Assembly: GCA_029706075.1 (NCBI GenBank)
Contig: JAINUG010000031.1
Coordinates: forward strand, 3,765,001-3,829,000
From: Aldrovandia affinis
Taxonomy: Eukaryota > Chordata > Actinopteri > Notacanthiformes > Halosauridae
Direction of reading: 5' to 3'
DNA: 64,000 bases
The translations under genes and the position numbers were made by a program. Positions 26,085 through 37,300 of the stretch are shown in pieces (position 1 is the stretch's first letter; each line of letters begins with the position of its first letter). Under the pieces are notes generated by a model. That model was not told where the DNA came from and made no database searches. It saw nothing but the letters and a program-made list of their open reading frames with translations.

Positions 26085-27188
26085 TAGGGCTGACCCCATT
26101 TAGTCGACTGGTCGATTGTTTGGTCGATGGGCTGTTGGTCGACCGAGATTTGTTTTGGTCGAGCAGTCGCGCAAAAAACAACAAAAAAAAATTATCCACG
26201 CAGCATGAGACACCTAGATTCGCACCACAGTTCGGCGCGCTTGTCAGTAGAATAATCCATTCTGGATGCTGCGGGTATGGCAGTGACAGTCCTTCACTCT
26301 TAACATAGCTAGGCCCATATACAGTATGTTCTCTTTAAATTATATTAGGCAGTTAAGGTAATAGTAATGTTGTGAATAATTCAGCAAAACTAATAAAAGT
26401 AACATTTTATAATAAATGTGTTTTGCTAATTGTATGGTTTATATATATATAACTAACATGCGTAACACCCCCTTTCATGTAGCCTATATTGTATCCTTCT
26501 TGTTTTAGGCACGCAAATGTGCATTTTAATTGTAGCCTAAGATTTGCCTAGAGTTAAGATTAGTGATATAGGCATACTTTAATTACTCATTTCGATATAA
26601 CCTAAGAACATAATGTAAAAGAAAAAATTTGGAGTATGGCAGCATTTCGTTTTAGTCGCGGACGATCCAAAAAAAGTGGAATGTAAACTTTGCAAGAGCG
26701 TTTTCCACGGCAGGGTTTATTGTTAATAAAACGAGGAGCAGCCTTTTGCCAAAAAATGCGGACAAGCTAATGTTCCTGTACAATAACATGAAACGATTGG
26801 GGAAGTAGGCCATCAGATGGTCTCCGACTCGAGTAAGTTATTTTCAATAGGCTATAGCTACTTTATGTTCAGCTTTAGGCTACAATTTAAGACATTAGGC
26901 TATGTGTGATCATTCGTTTGTTAGCCTATTTTTTTGCAAAAGAGATTTTAAATCCCAATGAGACCAACCTGGTTAATTAACCTGTTTTTAATTTATTTCA
27001 GGTAATCTTGAACTCCGGCTCCATAAAGTCATTAGCCTATTGTTACTCATTTGTGTCATTCCCTTAAGAAAGTTATAAAACATGAGACAAGCGCAGTGTG
27101 CATGTAGTTGGTTTTGACCAATCGACCAATCGGAAAAAAGGGACAACTGTTGGTCGACCAAGATTTATTTTAGTCAGGGACAGCCCTA
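26085..27188 (+). mobile_element. hAT element with BED-finger remnant
   Basis: The ends TAGGGCTGACCCC and GGGACAGCCCTA are inverted repeats. Flanking 8-mers GTGCGTAC (26077-26084) and GTGTGTAC (27189-27196) differ at one base, an 8-bp hAT-type duplication. Subterminal GGTCGA/TCGACC words recur at both ends. Near 26640-26720 a plus-strand frame reads VECKLCKSVF, the first cysteine pair of a BED zinc finger as found at the N-terminus of many hAT transposases. No catalytic domain remains, so it is a non-autonomous derivative. Confidence 0.85.
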
Positions 27189-27389
27189 GTGTGTACACAT
27201 GTGGTGTTTGTTGGTAGGTTAGAAAACTGAAATTATGTATACAGTGATAGTAATATTTAATAATATAAATAATAACACACACTAATAGTTCAGAACCAAG
27301 TTACAAGTATGATGCCTTATGTGGGGTAGCCCGTGTGTGTTCCTTACTAGCCAGCTAGAATATGATGCTGCATAGTTTTACAAGACCTA

Positions 27390-28260
27390 CACTACCGGTC
27401 AAAAGTTTTAGAACACCCCCATTTTCCAGTTTTTACTGAAATGTAAGCAGTTGAAGTCCAGTTAATAACCTGAAATGGTACAAAGGTAAGCGGTAAACTG
27501 CCAGAGGTTAAAAAAAAAAGTTTAGGTTACCAAAAACTGAAAAATAATGTACATTTTTTGGCAGTGAATAGTTTCCTACACCATCAAAAGGCACTTGGAA
27601 ACTGGAGGAAACTCTGACAGGAAGAGGTCTGGCAGACCCAAAGCCACAACAAAATCAAAAGACAAGTTTCTGAGAGTCAACAGCTTGCGTGATAGGCGGC
27701 TCACAGGACAACAGCTTAAAGCACAGCTTAAGACTGGTCGAAGTAAGGAAGTCTCAGTTTCAACTGTGAAGACTTTGAGCTGCAGGTTTGACAGGTCGAG
27801 TGGCAGCTAAGCCATTGCTAAGATGGCAAAATAAGAAAAAGAGGCTTGCCTGGGCCATGAAGCACCGCAAGTGGGCTACTGAAATCTTTGGCTCATCACA
27901 CAGGATTTTTGAACGCTGTCGAGTAGGCGAAAGGATGGTTCCTCAGTATGTGACACCAACTGTCAAACATGGAGAAGGCGTGATGGTCTGGGGCTCTTTT
28001 GCTGGATCCAGAGTCGCCGACTTGCACAGAGTGGCTGTTAACCCACGTTAACCCATTACCTGTTCCCTGAAAAGGGCCTTTTTTTATAACACTGAAATTT
28101 ACATTCTTTTTCAGTTTTTGGTAACCTAAACTTTTTTTTAATCCTCTGGCAGTTTACCACGTACCTTTGTACCATTTCAGGTTATTCACTGGACTTGAAC
28201 TGCTTACATTTCAGTAAAAACTGGAAAATGAGGGTGTTCTAAAACTTTTGACCGGTAGTG
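27390..28260 (+). mobile_element. Internally deleted Tc1-like transposon with ~170-bp terminal inverted repeats
   Basis: Bounded by TA (27388-27389 and 28261-28262) and by inverted repeats starting CACTACCGGTCAAAAGTTTT that stay nearly identical for about 170 bp. Inside, a plus-strand transposase fragment runs from SGRPKATTKSKDKFLRVNSL, then WAMKHRKWATEIFGSSHR, to TPTVKHGEGVMVWGSFAG. The stretch that should carry the first catalytic Asp (TDES-type motif) is missing between WAT and EIFGSS, and the C-terminal half is gone. It would need a transposase in trans. Confidence 0.9.
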
Positions 28261-28262
28261 TA

Positions 28263-29809
28263 TACTAGATTCAGCAACACAAATTCACTTATATTGCGTT
28301 GCTGGAAATAAGCTTTTCCTCTTGGACATGGCCGAATATAATATATGTAAAGCCAAACAAATATCTCTAAAATTAATACTCCCATGGTTTTAAATGAAGC
28401 TGATATTTCTTGTAAACAATGTTTTTATATAAATAAAACTACTGTCTTTTTTGGCAGTCAAGTCCATCACCAAACATCAAGTCCTTATTTTCACATGGAA
28501 ATCCTACTGTACATCCTACTGGATGGGCGTGGTTATGATATTCAGTCCTAACTGCCACCCCACCATCAACCTTAGCAACGCGGCTAGTACAGGCTAATAC
28601 GAGAGTGGCCACACATTAACTCCCTTTGAAAAGTTATTGGCATCCATATCGCACCACAAAGAAAGAAAAAAAACTGGCTTACAATGCAATATGTAGTTAA
28701 GAGTATTGCTGCTTTTAAAGGCTAAATAACCTTCGATTTTCTTATCAGCGCAAAGTAGCATATACGCTTATAAAACATGTGATTGCGGAAATAATGAACA
28801 CACATTCATAGCTTTGTTATTCTACGGCTTAACGTTCTGAGGAAATATATCCAAGGTATGTTTTCGAAATTAACTGTAATCCTTAGAGCAAGCAAGGTTA
28901 CTTTACATAGCTTTTCATATGGTTAACTAACATTCGCTTTTCTTACCAGCTCAAACTAAAAACCTTTAAATATACGGGATTGTGCAGGGGTTACACTCAT
29001 GTAGGTGGGTATAGCTTTATTAATATCCAAGACATCAAATTCAGTATTTTGACGGGAGTGCTCCTTTAAGATGACTGACGTTAACTCGGTAGCATCTTAA
29101 CAAGTTACCATATCAGTTATGTTCTGGTAAGCTAACCTAGATATCAAGCTAAATATTTTTCTTAAAGAAAATGGCTGATTGGCAGTTAGTTAAAAGACCC
29201 ACAGCACAGCAATAGGTTGTGGGGAGCTTACTAACGACAGCCAGCTATTGTTAGCTTGCAAGGTCGTGGAACATAAATAATATTATTATTTACTATTAAT
29301 AGATATCAAAATAAATTTTCATGAATGCAGCTTCATTCACCTCTCAGTTAGCTACTACCCTGCCAGTCAGCTAGTTAGTTAGCTGCTACTCTGTCAGTTA
29401 ATTCAATTTGTCCACTTTTCCGCTGACTATAACGTTAAACCACGACTTCGATGACGGTCTTATAGTCTGCATATCTGTTTGGTGACGACAGAGACGCACA
29501 CACTCAACCAAAGATTCTAGTGCTCCTGACGCTTGTCAAATGGGCGCTTCTTGTCAAGGCACTTGGAAGAGAGGTATCTTTTTCTGCGTGGACCTAGTGC
29601 TGTCTCTTCCGCATTTTTTGTTCAAAACTATTTTCTGGATATTTTCAGAAAATAATATTTTATTACTTTTGAAAAAGTGGTGAGGACCACTTTCCAACTG
29701 GAAATGTTTCGGTGAACAATCAAAATGACAAAACTCATTTGTTACGTTAGCTGTGTACCTTTGAACATGTCTAAATGAATGTGCAATTTACCGCATGGTT
29801 TGCGATGTG
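28263..29809. other. Intergenic sequence, no gene recognised
   Basis: AT-rich with a cluster of GTTAGC/CTAGTTAG words near 29.1-29.4 kb. No repeat boundaries or exons seen. Confidence 0.6.
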
Positions 29810-30238
29810 CAGTGGGGTGCAAAAGTCTGTGTCCACTACCAAGATCTGTTTGTTTTAATTGTTCATCGAAAACTAACACAAAATCCACTCATGTGGTATC
29901 TGTTATTCAAGAATGTCATAAAACACTGATACAAATGTAAAAAATGTTTGTTTGAGAAAGGATGGTATGAAATTGAAATATCTATAAATATTTTTGTTTG
30001 CACACCATTGCCATTAATTTCCTCAAAATGTCATAACACCTTATTTTTCATTTAAGTTTTAATACATGGACACTCCTAATACACAGTGTGAGTTGTTTTG
30101 GTCTTGACGGATATTGACGTAATTAGTCCTCTATGTGTTCTCGTTGCTACTGCAGGTGCTTTAATCTTTAAAAAGGACACTTCAGGCTGCAAAAGGTAAC
30201 ATTTTTGAGATGGGGTTAGACTTTAAAGAGGCACTGTA
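29810..30238 (+). mobile_element. Tc1-like transposon, 5' fragment
   Basis: Begins CAGTGGGGTGCAAAAGTCTG, a common fish Tc1 terminus. About 400 bp later it reads MGLDFKEALYQI, the start of a Tc1-like transposase, where it is cut off by another repeat. Confidence 0.65.
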
Positions 30239-30424
30239 TCAAATCAATCAAATCAAAACCTTTATTTATGCAGGGAAGCTCAACTGAGACCAAAGCCTCA
30301 TTTGCACTGGGGCCCTGCTACAAGGCACAAGTAAAAACATAATATCAAACATAAGAATAATAATAGGAGATAATACAACACATAAGACAGGTAGAGACCC
30401 GAACAATCAAATACACTTTACATT
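30239..30424. repeat. Unclassified dispersed repeat, LINE-tail-like
   Basis: Starts with an (AATC)n run and then TTTATTTATGCAGGGAAGC. The layout resembles the 3' tail of the LINE at 23.77 kb in reverse orientation. Family not certain. Confidence 0.4.
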
Positions 30425-30489
30425 CAAATAAAACATGTACAACGTTTGATGAGTTGAGTATGTAAAATAGTTTTGAAATGGATCAAAGC

Positions 30490-31915
30490 TGCCATGATGT
30501 TCAGATCTGGGAGATTAGGGAGGCCATGGAAGTTGTTTGTCTTCCTGGTGCTCATGAAACCTCTCTTGAATCCATTTAGCAGTGTGTATAGGGGCATCAT
30601 CTTCTTAGAATATGGGAACATCATGAGGACACAATGTTTGCCCCATACCTGGTCACCTAAAATTACTTTGGCTTCCTTGGCCATAATTCTACGAGGCAGA
30701 GTAATGATCAGACCCAATGACTCCCATGAGATGGCTGCCTATACCATAACAGATTCACCACCATGTTTAACAGTTGGGAACAGCTAATATGGTTTGAAGG
30801 CTTCCTTTGGCCATCCAGATGTAGGAAAAGGAGTAAAAGATCAGACTATATGTGACACTGGGAGAGGTGGAGGGAGGAGTAGAGAGGGCTATGCCTCCCT
30901 TTTGGCTGCTGTCAGGTGTTCCTGTTCCCTCCCACAGCCTGGAGAGGACTACAGGGCCTTGGACAGCAGTGGCCTCACTTACAGGCAGGCTCACCTGAGG
31001 CTAATGAGCAATCAACTCAGCTGTGAGCCATTGCCTTCGTTAGGCCATTATAAAAGCACAGCCTGCCATGCCTGATGAGAGAGTTGTGGGCCATGGAGGC
31101 AGAAGTGCTGGGTTTTGTTGCTGTTTCCCTCTATTGCATCGTTTTTGATTTAACTACTTTATTTTCATGTTTTGGTGATATTATTTTGTATAAGGATAAT
31201 AAATTGGCTGTTGGCCTATCGAACCATAGTTATTTTGTTTGGTCTTTCATCCACTCACCACCTGGCATGGTGGCCACCCCCGCCACCTTGCTACACCATA
31301 TTACTGTCTTCCGTACAAGTTTTGTGCTTATTACCAGATTATGTTACGCATTGGCCTTTGTTACAAGCAGTTTTCTCATTTCAGCCCTACCATAAATATC
31401 AGCTTTGTGAACCTCATGACGTACAGTTTTTGTTGAGACTGGGTCATGGAGGTGTAGATTCAGTTCATATAATATAATATAATTTAGAAATATATATACA
31501 GTTCTGTGGTCATTTTTGAGGCTGTTGTTTTTAGCTACTGTCCTGTTAAGCATCCATCTATCCCTGTTGGTAAGCCTTGACTTGCAACCACTGTTCCTCT
31601 TTCCTTGTTTGGTGTATGCTGTCATGATTTTTGACACTGTTCCTCTTGACACATTAAATCATTTTGCTGTTTCTGTGACTGACCTAATTGCAATTCGGAC
31701 ACCAACGCTTTGATCTCTTTCAAAATCTGATAGATCTCTATGTTGCTTTAGAAAATCACATTTTAAATCGTCTTTTATAACAGAAACCTATTTGGCCATT
31801 ATTATTGACATTAATATGAAACACCTGTGTGGACTACTTTTTAATTGTGATTTAGTTCCTTCAAAATACGGGTCCTTTTTCATTTGGTGTTTCCATTATT
31901 TTTGTATACCCCCTG
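30490..31915 (-). mobile_element. Tc1-like transposon, family A copy 2, interrupted by a solo LTR
   Basis: The minus-strand terminus CAGGGGGTATACAAA (31915) and the following sequence match the 5' end of copy 1 at 1657. Transposase pieces are legible: SRGTVSKIMTAYTKQGKR with a helix-turn-helix near 31.6 kb, KTVRHEVHKADIYGRAEM near 31.4 kb, and MMFPYSKKMMPLYTLLNGFK near 30.6 kb. The 3' end is missing. A solo LTR (30851-31295) splits the transposase. Confidence 0.85.
30851..31295 (+). mobile_element. Solo LTR inserted in Tc1 family A copy 2
   Basis: Begins TGTGACACTGGG and ends CCTTGCTACA. It contains TATAAAA at 31049-31055 and AATAAA at 31198-31203, a plausible promoter and polyadenylation order. 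Flanks are CTATA and CCATA, a 5-bp duplication with one change. Copy 1 supplies the empty site: at about 2550 it reads CAATATGGTCTGATG without interruption. Confidence 0.8.
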
Positions 31916-31917
31916 TA

Positions 31918-32853
31918 TATATGTGTGTTTCTGTAATGGACTTTGGAATATTCTTATAATATTAATTATTAAGCATTATTAAGTTAGCATTACTTGTACA
32001 GGTGATGTAATGCAATCAATGGATGCAAACAACAGGACATATGATTTGCCTATTCACATATAGTTACAGATGAAATGATACAACTCTCCTATTGGTACAA
32101 TACAGTAAAATATGTGGGGACTGCACAATCACTTCACAGTACATCACATCTTAATGATACTAGGAGATTAAGCTTAAGAGTTGGGGTTAAGAGTTGACTT
32201 CATGCACATTGACTCAATTTGTTTATTTTTTTAGGGGTGGCACATCATGTACTCAATTACTGAAATGTTAATAGAAATGTGTTAAGGTGAAGTAAACAGA
32301 GCAATCGCGCATACTATTGTCAGGGTTTCGATTCAGGACCATGGTCAGCTCCCAATGCTCCCCTTCGTTTCTATCACCGCCCAACAGGAAGTGGCCATCG
32401 ATCGCTCTCAATTGACAGATCGCAGCAGGAAGGAGAGCAAGTCAATGGACGAGTCCGGGTCCTGGAAATCTCTCACTCCTCCTCCTGCACCCCTCCCCTT
32501 TCCATAGTATCTCCCTCTCACAGATCCCTGGCGGTGACTGGAGAGTTAAAACGCAGAAAATACGTAAGCAGCAACAATCTCGTTCGGTAGGGGGGATAGC
32601 TGTGTGTGTCTGTGTGAACAGCTCTACCACTAGGCTCTCGTAGCATCTGCATCGCTTCCTCTTATTTCAGAACCTTAGAAACTGAAGCTCGGATTGCATA
32701 TCGATAATAGGATTTTTCTCATTTTTACGGGCGTCACCAGAGCAATACTGCAGGACTTGTTAGTTGTTTTTTTTACTTAGGCTGGTGTCTTCGTCTACCT
32801 TTTGCAAACCATCGACATCAGTGTATTTCAGTCCGACTAGCTTTTAATACAAA
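31918..32853. promoter_or_regulatory. CADPS upstream region and 5' UTR
   Basis: No repeat is recognised from 31918 to the CADPS start codon. The last 500 bp are richer in GC and CpG than the DNA to the left and should hold the promoter and 5' UTR. An in-frame TAA at 32845-32847 closes the frame just before the ATG. No TATA box is evident. Confidence 0.4.
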
Positions 32854-33189
32854 ATGTTGGATCCATCGTCCAGCGAGGAGGAAGGGGACGAGATCGTGGA
32901 AGAGGAAAGCAGAGAGGTGTTGCCACCGCAGGCCGGGGCTCGGCTCTCTCCGAGCCGGACCAGTGACAGCTCTGGTGGGCTCCAACCCAGTAGCCGGAGC
33001 AGTAGTGCCCGGCCGTCCAGCCCAAGTCCTTCGGTAGTTAGTGAGAAGGAAAAGGAGGAGGTGGAAAAAATGCATAGAGAGGAAGAGGAACGAAAGAAGA
33101 AGCTGCAGCTCTATGTGTTCGTCATGAGATGCATTGCCTACCCCTTCAATGCAAAGCAGCCGACTGATATGGCGAGGCGACAACAGAAG
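32854..33189 (+). CDS. cadps: CADPS coding exon 1
   Basis: 112 codons from ATG (context AAAATGT with A at -3, in-frame TAA nine bases upstream) to MARRQQK, followed by the donor gtaagacc. The open frame runs on to 33279, but that tail is intronic because the family continues with ISKQQ, which is found at 60932. Confidence 0.95.
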
Positions 33190-34271
33190 GTAAGACCAGT
33201 GCAAAGAAGTGAAAGACCCCCTGCCCCAAAAAACACTAGCAAAATAAATGGTGATTTGATACAGATGTATTTATTTTAATAAAAATGTAGCGCGCAATTA
33301 ATCCTGCATACCCTGAATAGCAAATAACACACCACCCTACGTTGATTTTGTTTTGCTTTTATTTACATAAGATAAATATGGATTATGAAAAAATCACGGA
33401 TGAAAATAGTTTTTAAAGATACATGGAGATTTGGGCGCAAGAATAACCGTTCAACAGAGAACCATGCATATTTGAGGAGTTGTAAATCGTAGTAGCTTTT
33501 GCTGTAACGTCAGGCTGTGCCAGTTGATGAACGTAATACATCAGTGCTCATAGACCCGTTACATAGAACATGGTTGAAAAATACATACAGTTTAGTCACA
33601 TTGCTTGGTTTTCCATGCGGCGCATTTTATTTTACATCATTTGAAGGTGGTTCCCGTGAGGCCAATGAATAAAAATGACGAAAAGAAAGGAGTGTCTTTG
33701 TCGTAGGCTGTAGACTACACCAAAGTCATGTGATTTAAAGATAATAATCGAATCATGTGTATTGTTATCTCAAGAAGGAACACAGACCGCATATCGGGTA
33801 AACATGTCAGTATTATTTTGTAGTTTTCGCGCTTTAAATGACACCTTTATTTGTATTTTCAGACACTAAAGGTCTGCTAAAGGACTAATTTGTTGGACGT
33901 CTAGTAAAATACAGAAAATCAGGTCTATCTCCCCTTTCGTTTTCAGGAATGATGTAACCTATATTTCATAATCTACTGATTGAGCATAGTTGTTGAATGC
34001 GTCCAAAAAACGCGTGAATGTTTTTGTTCATAGCAAGTCGAATGATGTGGGAAACCACTTTATGGACTTAATAGAGCCCTCGTCGTTATGACGTTATGTT
34101 CCATTGTATCCTAGTAAAGTGTAGAATTACCTATCTTTTTGTATGTTTATACATCTCATTAGTAGCCAATGCAGTGGTACCCATTAGGTGGCGCTTGCAG
34201 AAGTATGGCTTTAGGGCATAGCATCCTGATACCCTCGTGCGAAAAGTCTGTCAAATAACCATCTTACCCAC

Positions 34272-34302
<31 letters not shown>

Positions 34303-37300
34303 TTCTTCTTCTTCTTCTTCCTGTTATTATTACTTCCACTACTACCTTTAACTAGCCTTTTCAGTTCAATTAATGCATACCGTCCATGATAGGCCACTGT
34401 AAAACCACAATGAGCTAGACCCTTACCGAACTGAAAGCGGCTGGGAAATGTAATGTTGATTGTGAGATGCATCGTCTAATGTAGTGGAGGTAAATGTTCA
34501 GCAAATATAATTCCCAACGTTACTTGCTTTGTGACATAGGCAAATACACATCTTTTCTCATTAGCTGTATATCAGTCTGTTCCAATAATGAAAAAACATA
34601 GATGGACGTAGATCAACAATGATTTGAGAACATGTGGAACCCAAAGAAGAAAAAGAACAAAAGAGAGTAAAAGAAAGAAAATCAATACAAAATGTAAAAT
34701 ATGCTGCAAATCTACGGATGTACGTTTGTATTCTATGGTAGTAGAATGATCAATACGGGGGAAACAGATTGATCTAATTACACTGCTCTTTGGAAAGCAA
34801 TGCTTTTTAGAATTCAAGTGATCGCGTAAAATTATAGTTTTAAGGTTTGATAACACTGGTCAACACAATTTTTGTATCTCTTTGGAAAGCAATGTTTTTA
34901 AAGTAATTTTGGGGTGCTGAATTCAAAAACGACATTTATTTTTTCATATCAGGTCTGTATTTTTCTGCAAGGGGTGTGTGTCATGTGGAGCCGATACGCC
35001 GAACAAACCGCCAACGCTAAACAAAATCGTGCAATGCCTTTCGGATTAGTCCGGAACTAATCCAGGATGATGATTATATTTCACAAAAATATGCCTATAC
35101 TTACCTGACACAGGAGTAGTTGCCATATACTGTACTATACTGTATATTTCTGCAAGGGGTGTGTGAACAATACTGACCGCTTCTGATATATCTGTGGCCT
35201 CTTTACACCTATTTCACAAAGAAGAACTATATCCCCAGCTGTTAAAAAAGGTAATTTTCATTACTTTGGCTGCAAGTTAGGTGATCAGGATAAAGCATGG
35301 GCTCCACATATTTGCTGCAATTCTTGTGCTGTGATCCTAAGAGAATGGCTTCAAGGAAAGAAGAGGAAGTTGGCTTTTGCAGTCCCAATGATTTGGAGAG
35401 AACAGAAGAACCATTTTTATGACTGTTATTTTTGTCAAACCAACATCACTGGTATTACAGCAAAGACAAGAAACAAGGTGATGCACCCAGATATTGCTTC
35501 TGCTATCCGACTTGTTCATCACAGTGATCAACTGCCAATTCCTAGTCTGCCTTCTAAGGAACAAGAATTGATGTACGCTTCTGAAAGTGATCTTTAGAAA
35601 CTGAAAAGTTGTGACAGTGACTTTAACCCTGCAGAAAAAGAAGGTGGACCTCATTTTGTGACTCCAGAGGATCTCAATGACTTGGCAAGAGACTTGTACC
35701 TCTCAAAATCTCAAGCAGAAATACTAGCTTCATGGTTGAAAAATAAAGACCTACGTGCTTGGCTTGCATTCAAAACAATCTGTAACAACTTTCTTGGCAA
35801 CAAAAAGTCTGACAATTATGAAGAACATGTTATTGAACTTCTGGATGCCTACAGATCACAAGGCGCTCGGATGTCTTTAAAAATCCACTTTTTACACAGT
35901 CATCTGGACTTTTTTCCTGAAAATCTTGGTGCTGTCTCAGATGAACATGGAGAACGTTTCCACCAAGATATTTCTCAGATGGAGAAGAATTTTCAGGGTC
36001 GCTGGGATCCTGCCATGATGGGTGACTATTGCTGGGTGCTCAAACGTGACAGTGGTGCAACTCTGAAACAAAAATCCTGACCTGATACAGTAAAACTGAG
36101 TTCATATTCATATTCTACACCAATGCATTTGTTAACAGTTCATTCATTTAAGGATACACGAAAAAAATATTTTTTTGTTGACCATCGTTATGGTTAAAGC
36201 CATATTGCTCCTATGTACTACAAATTCTGCTTTGGGAAACTGTCACTTAATCCCACCAGAGCTCCAAATCTCAGTTGGAATGTAATTTTCAAGAGGTCAT
36301 CAGGTTGACCCATGAAAAGGGTATTGATAGATAACGTTTCCATTTAATCCATAATCTGCTTTGGTATCATTTGTGTAAAAACATCCATATGTACTTATAG
36401 TGCGCAACCATTTTGAACTAGGTGTATTAATACACAGCCAAAGAGGTGTTCACTATCCAATCAATACAAATCTCATCCAAATGATTAGTACATTAAATAG
36501 AGTAAGCAAATTGAAGCATGCCATCCATCAAGTTTTCCTGGAAATGGCAGTGAATGTACATTTCTCTGCTGTGGCAATGGAAGCTCAATAAGAGCAAGGA
36601 GTGGAGGCCATTTTGTGCCTTTAATTCCGGGATTCTTAACAGCGGTTCTTAACAGTTCTGGACAGGAACAATATAATGATGGGTCCTGTACAGATCCACC
36701 CCCAAGGGTTCCATAAACAATGGCCCCTTGACTCTGCAATCTGTTCAGGGCAACCAGGTGGGGAAGAATCAATTTTAATATATGTCATTTAGCAGATGCT
36801 TTTATCCAAAGCGACTTACAGTAATCAATGCATACATTCTTCAGTATATGTGGTCCCAGTGGGAATCGAGCCCACAACCTGACCGTTGTCAATGCCATGC
36901 TCTAGCTATTGAGCCACACAGAACCAAATTTTACTCACTCACATGTTCTTATGATGGTTAAGAAAGTTGGTCCAATGGAAGCAGTGGTAACAGGAATGAG
37001 GGGTAGAAAAAAACGAAACAATTATGAGATAGAATGAAAGTAGTGCCAAAAATACCCTTCCATTTTTAACTGTGAAATGCATTAATTAACGTTCACATTT
37101 GAAATGTCTGTATCAAAATTTGTATCTAATTTGTAAGGAAATTGAAACAATTATTTTCCTTTCTGCTACAGCAATGAAACCAATAGAAAACTTAAACTTA
37201 ACCTGAAGTGTAGCACTGAATTACAGGGAACAAGCATCCCATTTATGTGTGCTACACAACCACTGAATTGACTGAGACACTGAATTGATGCATGGCACTT

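Noticed and set aside
33190..33279. Extension of the CADPS exon 1 open frame to 141 codons
   Set aside because: A canonical donor follows MARRQQK at 33189, and the protein family continues with sequence found at 60932.
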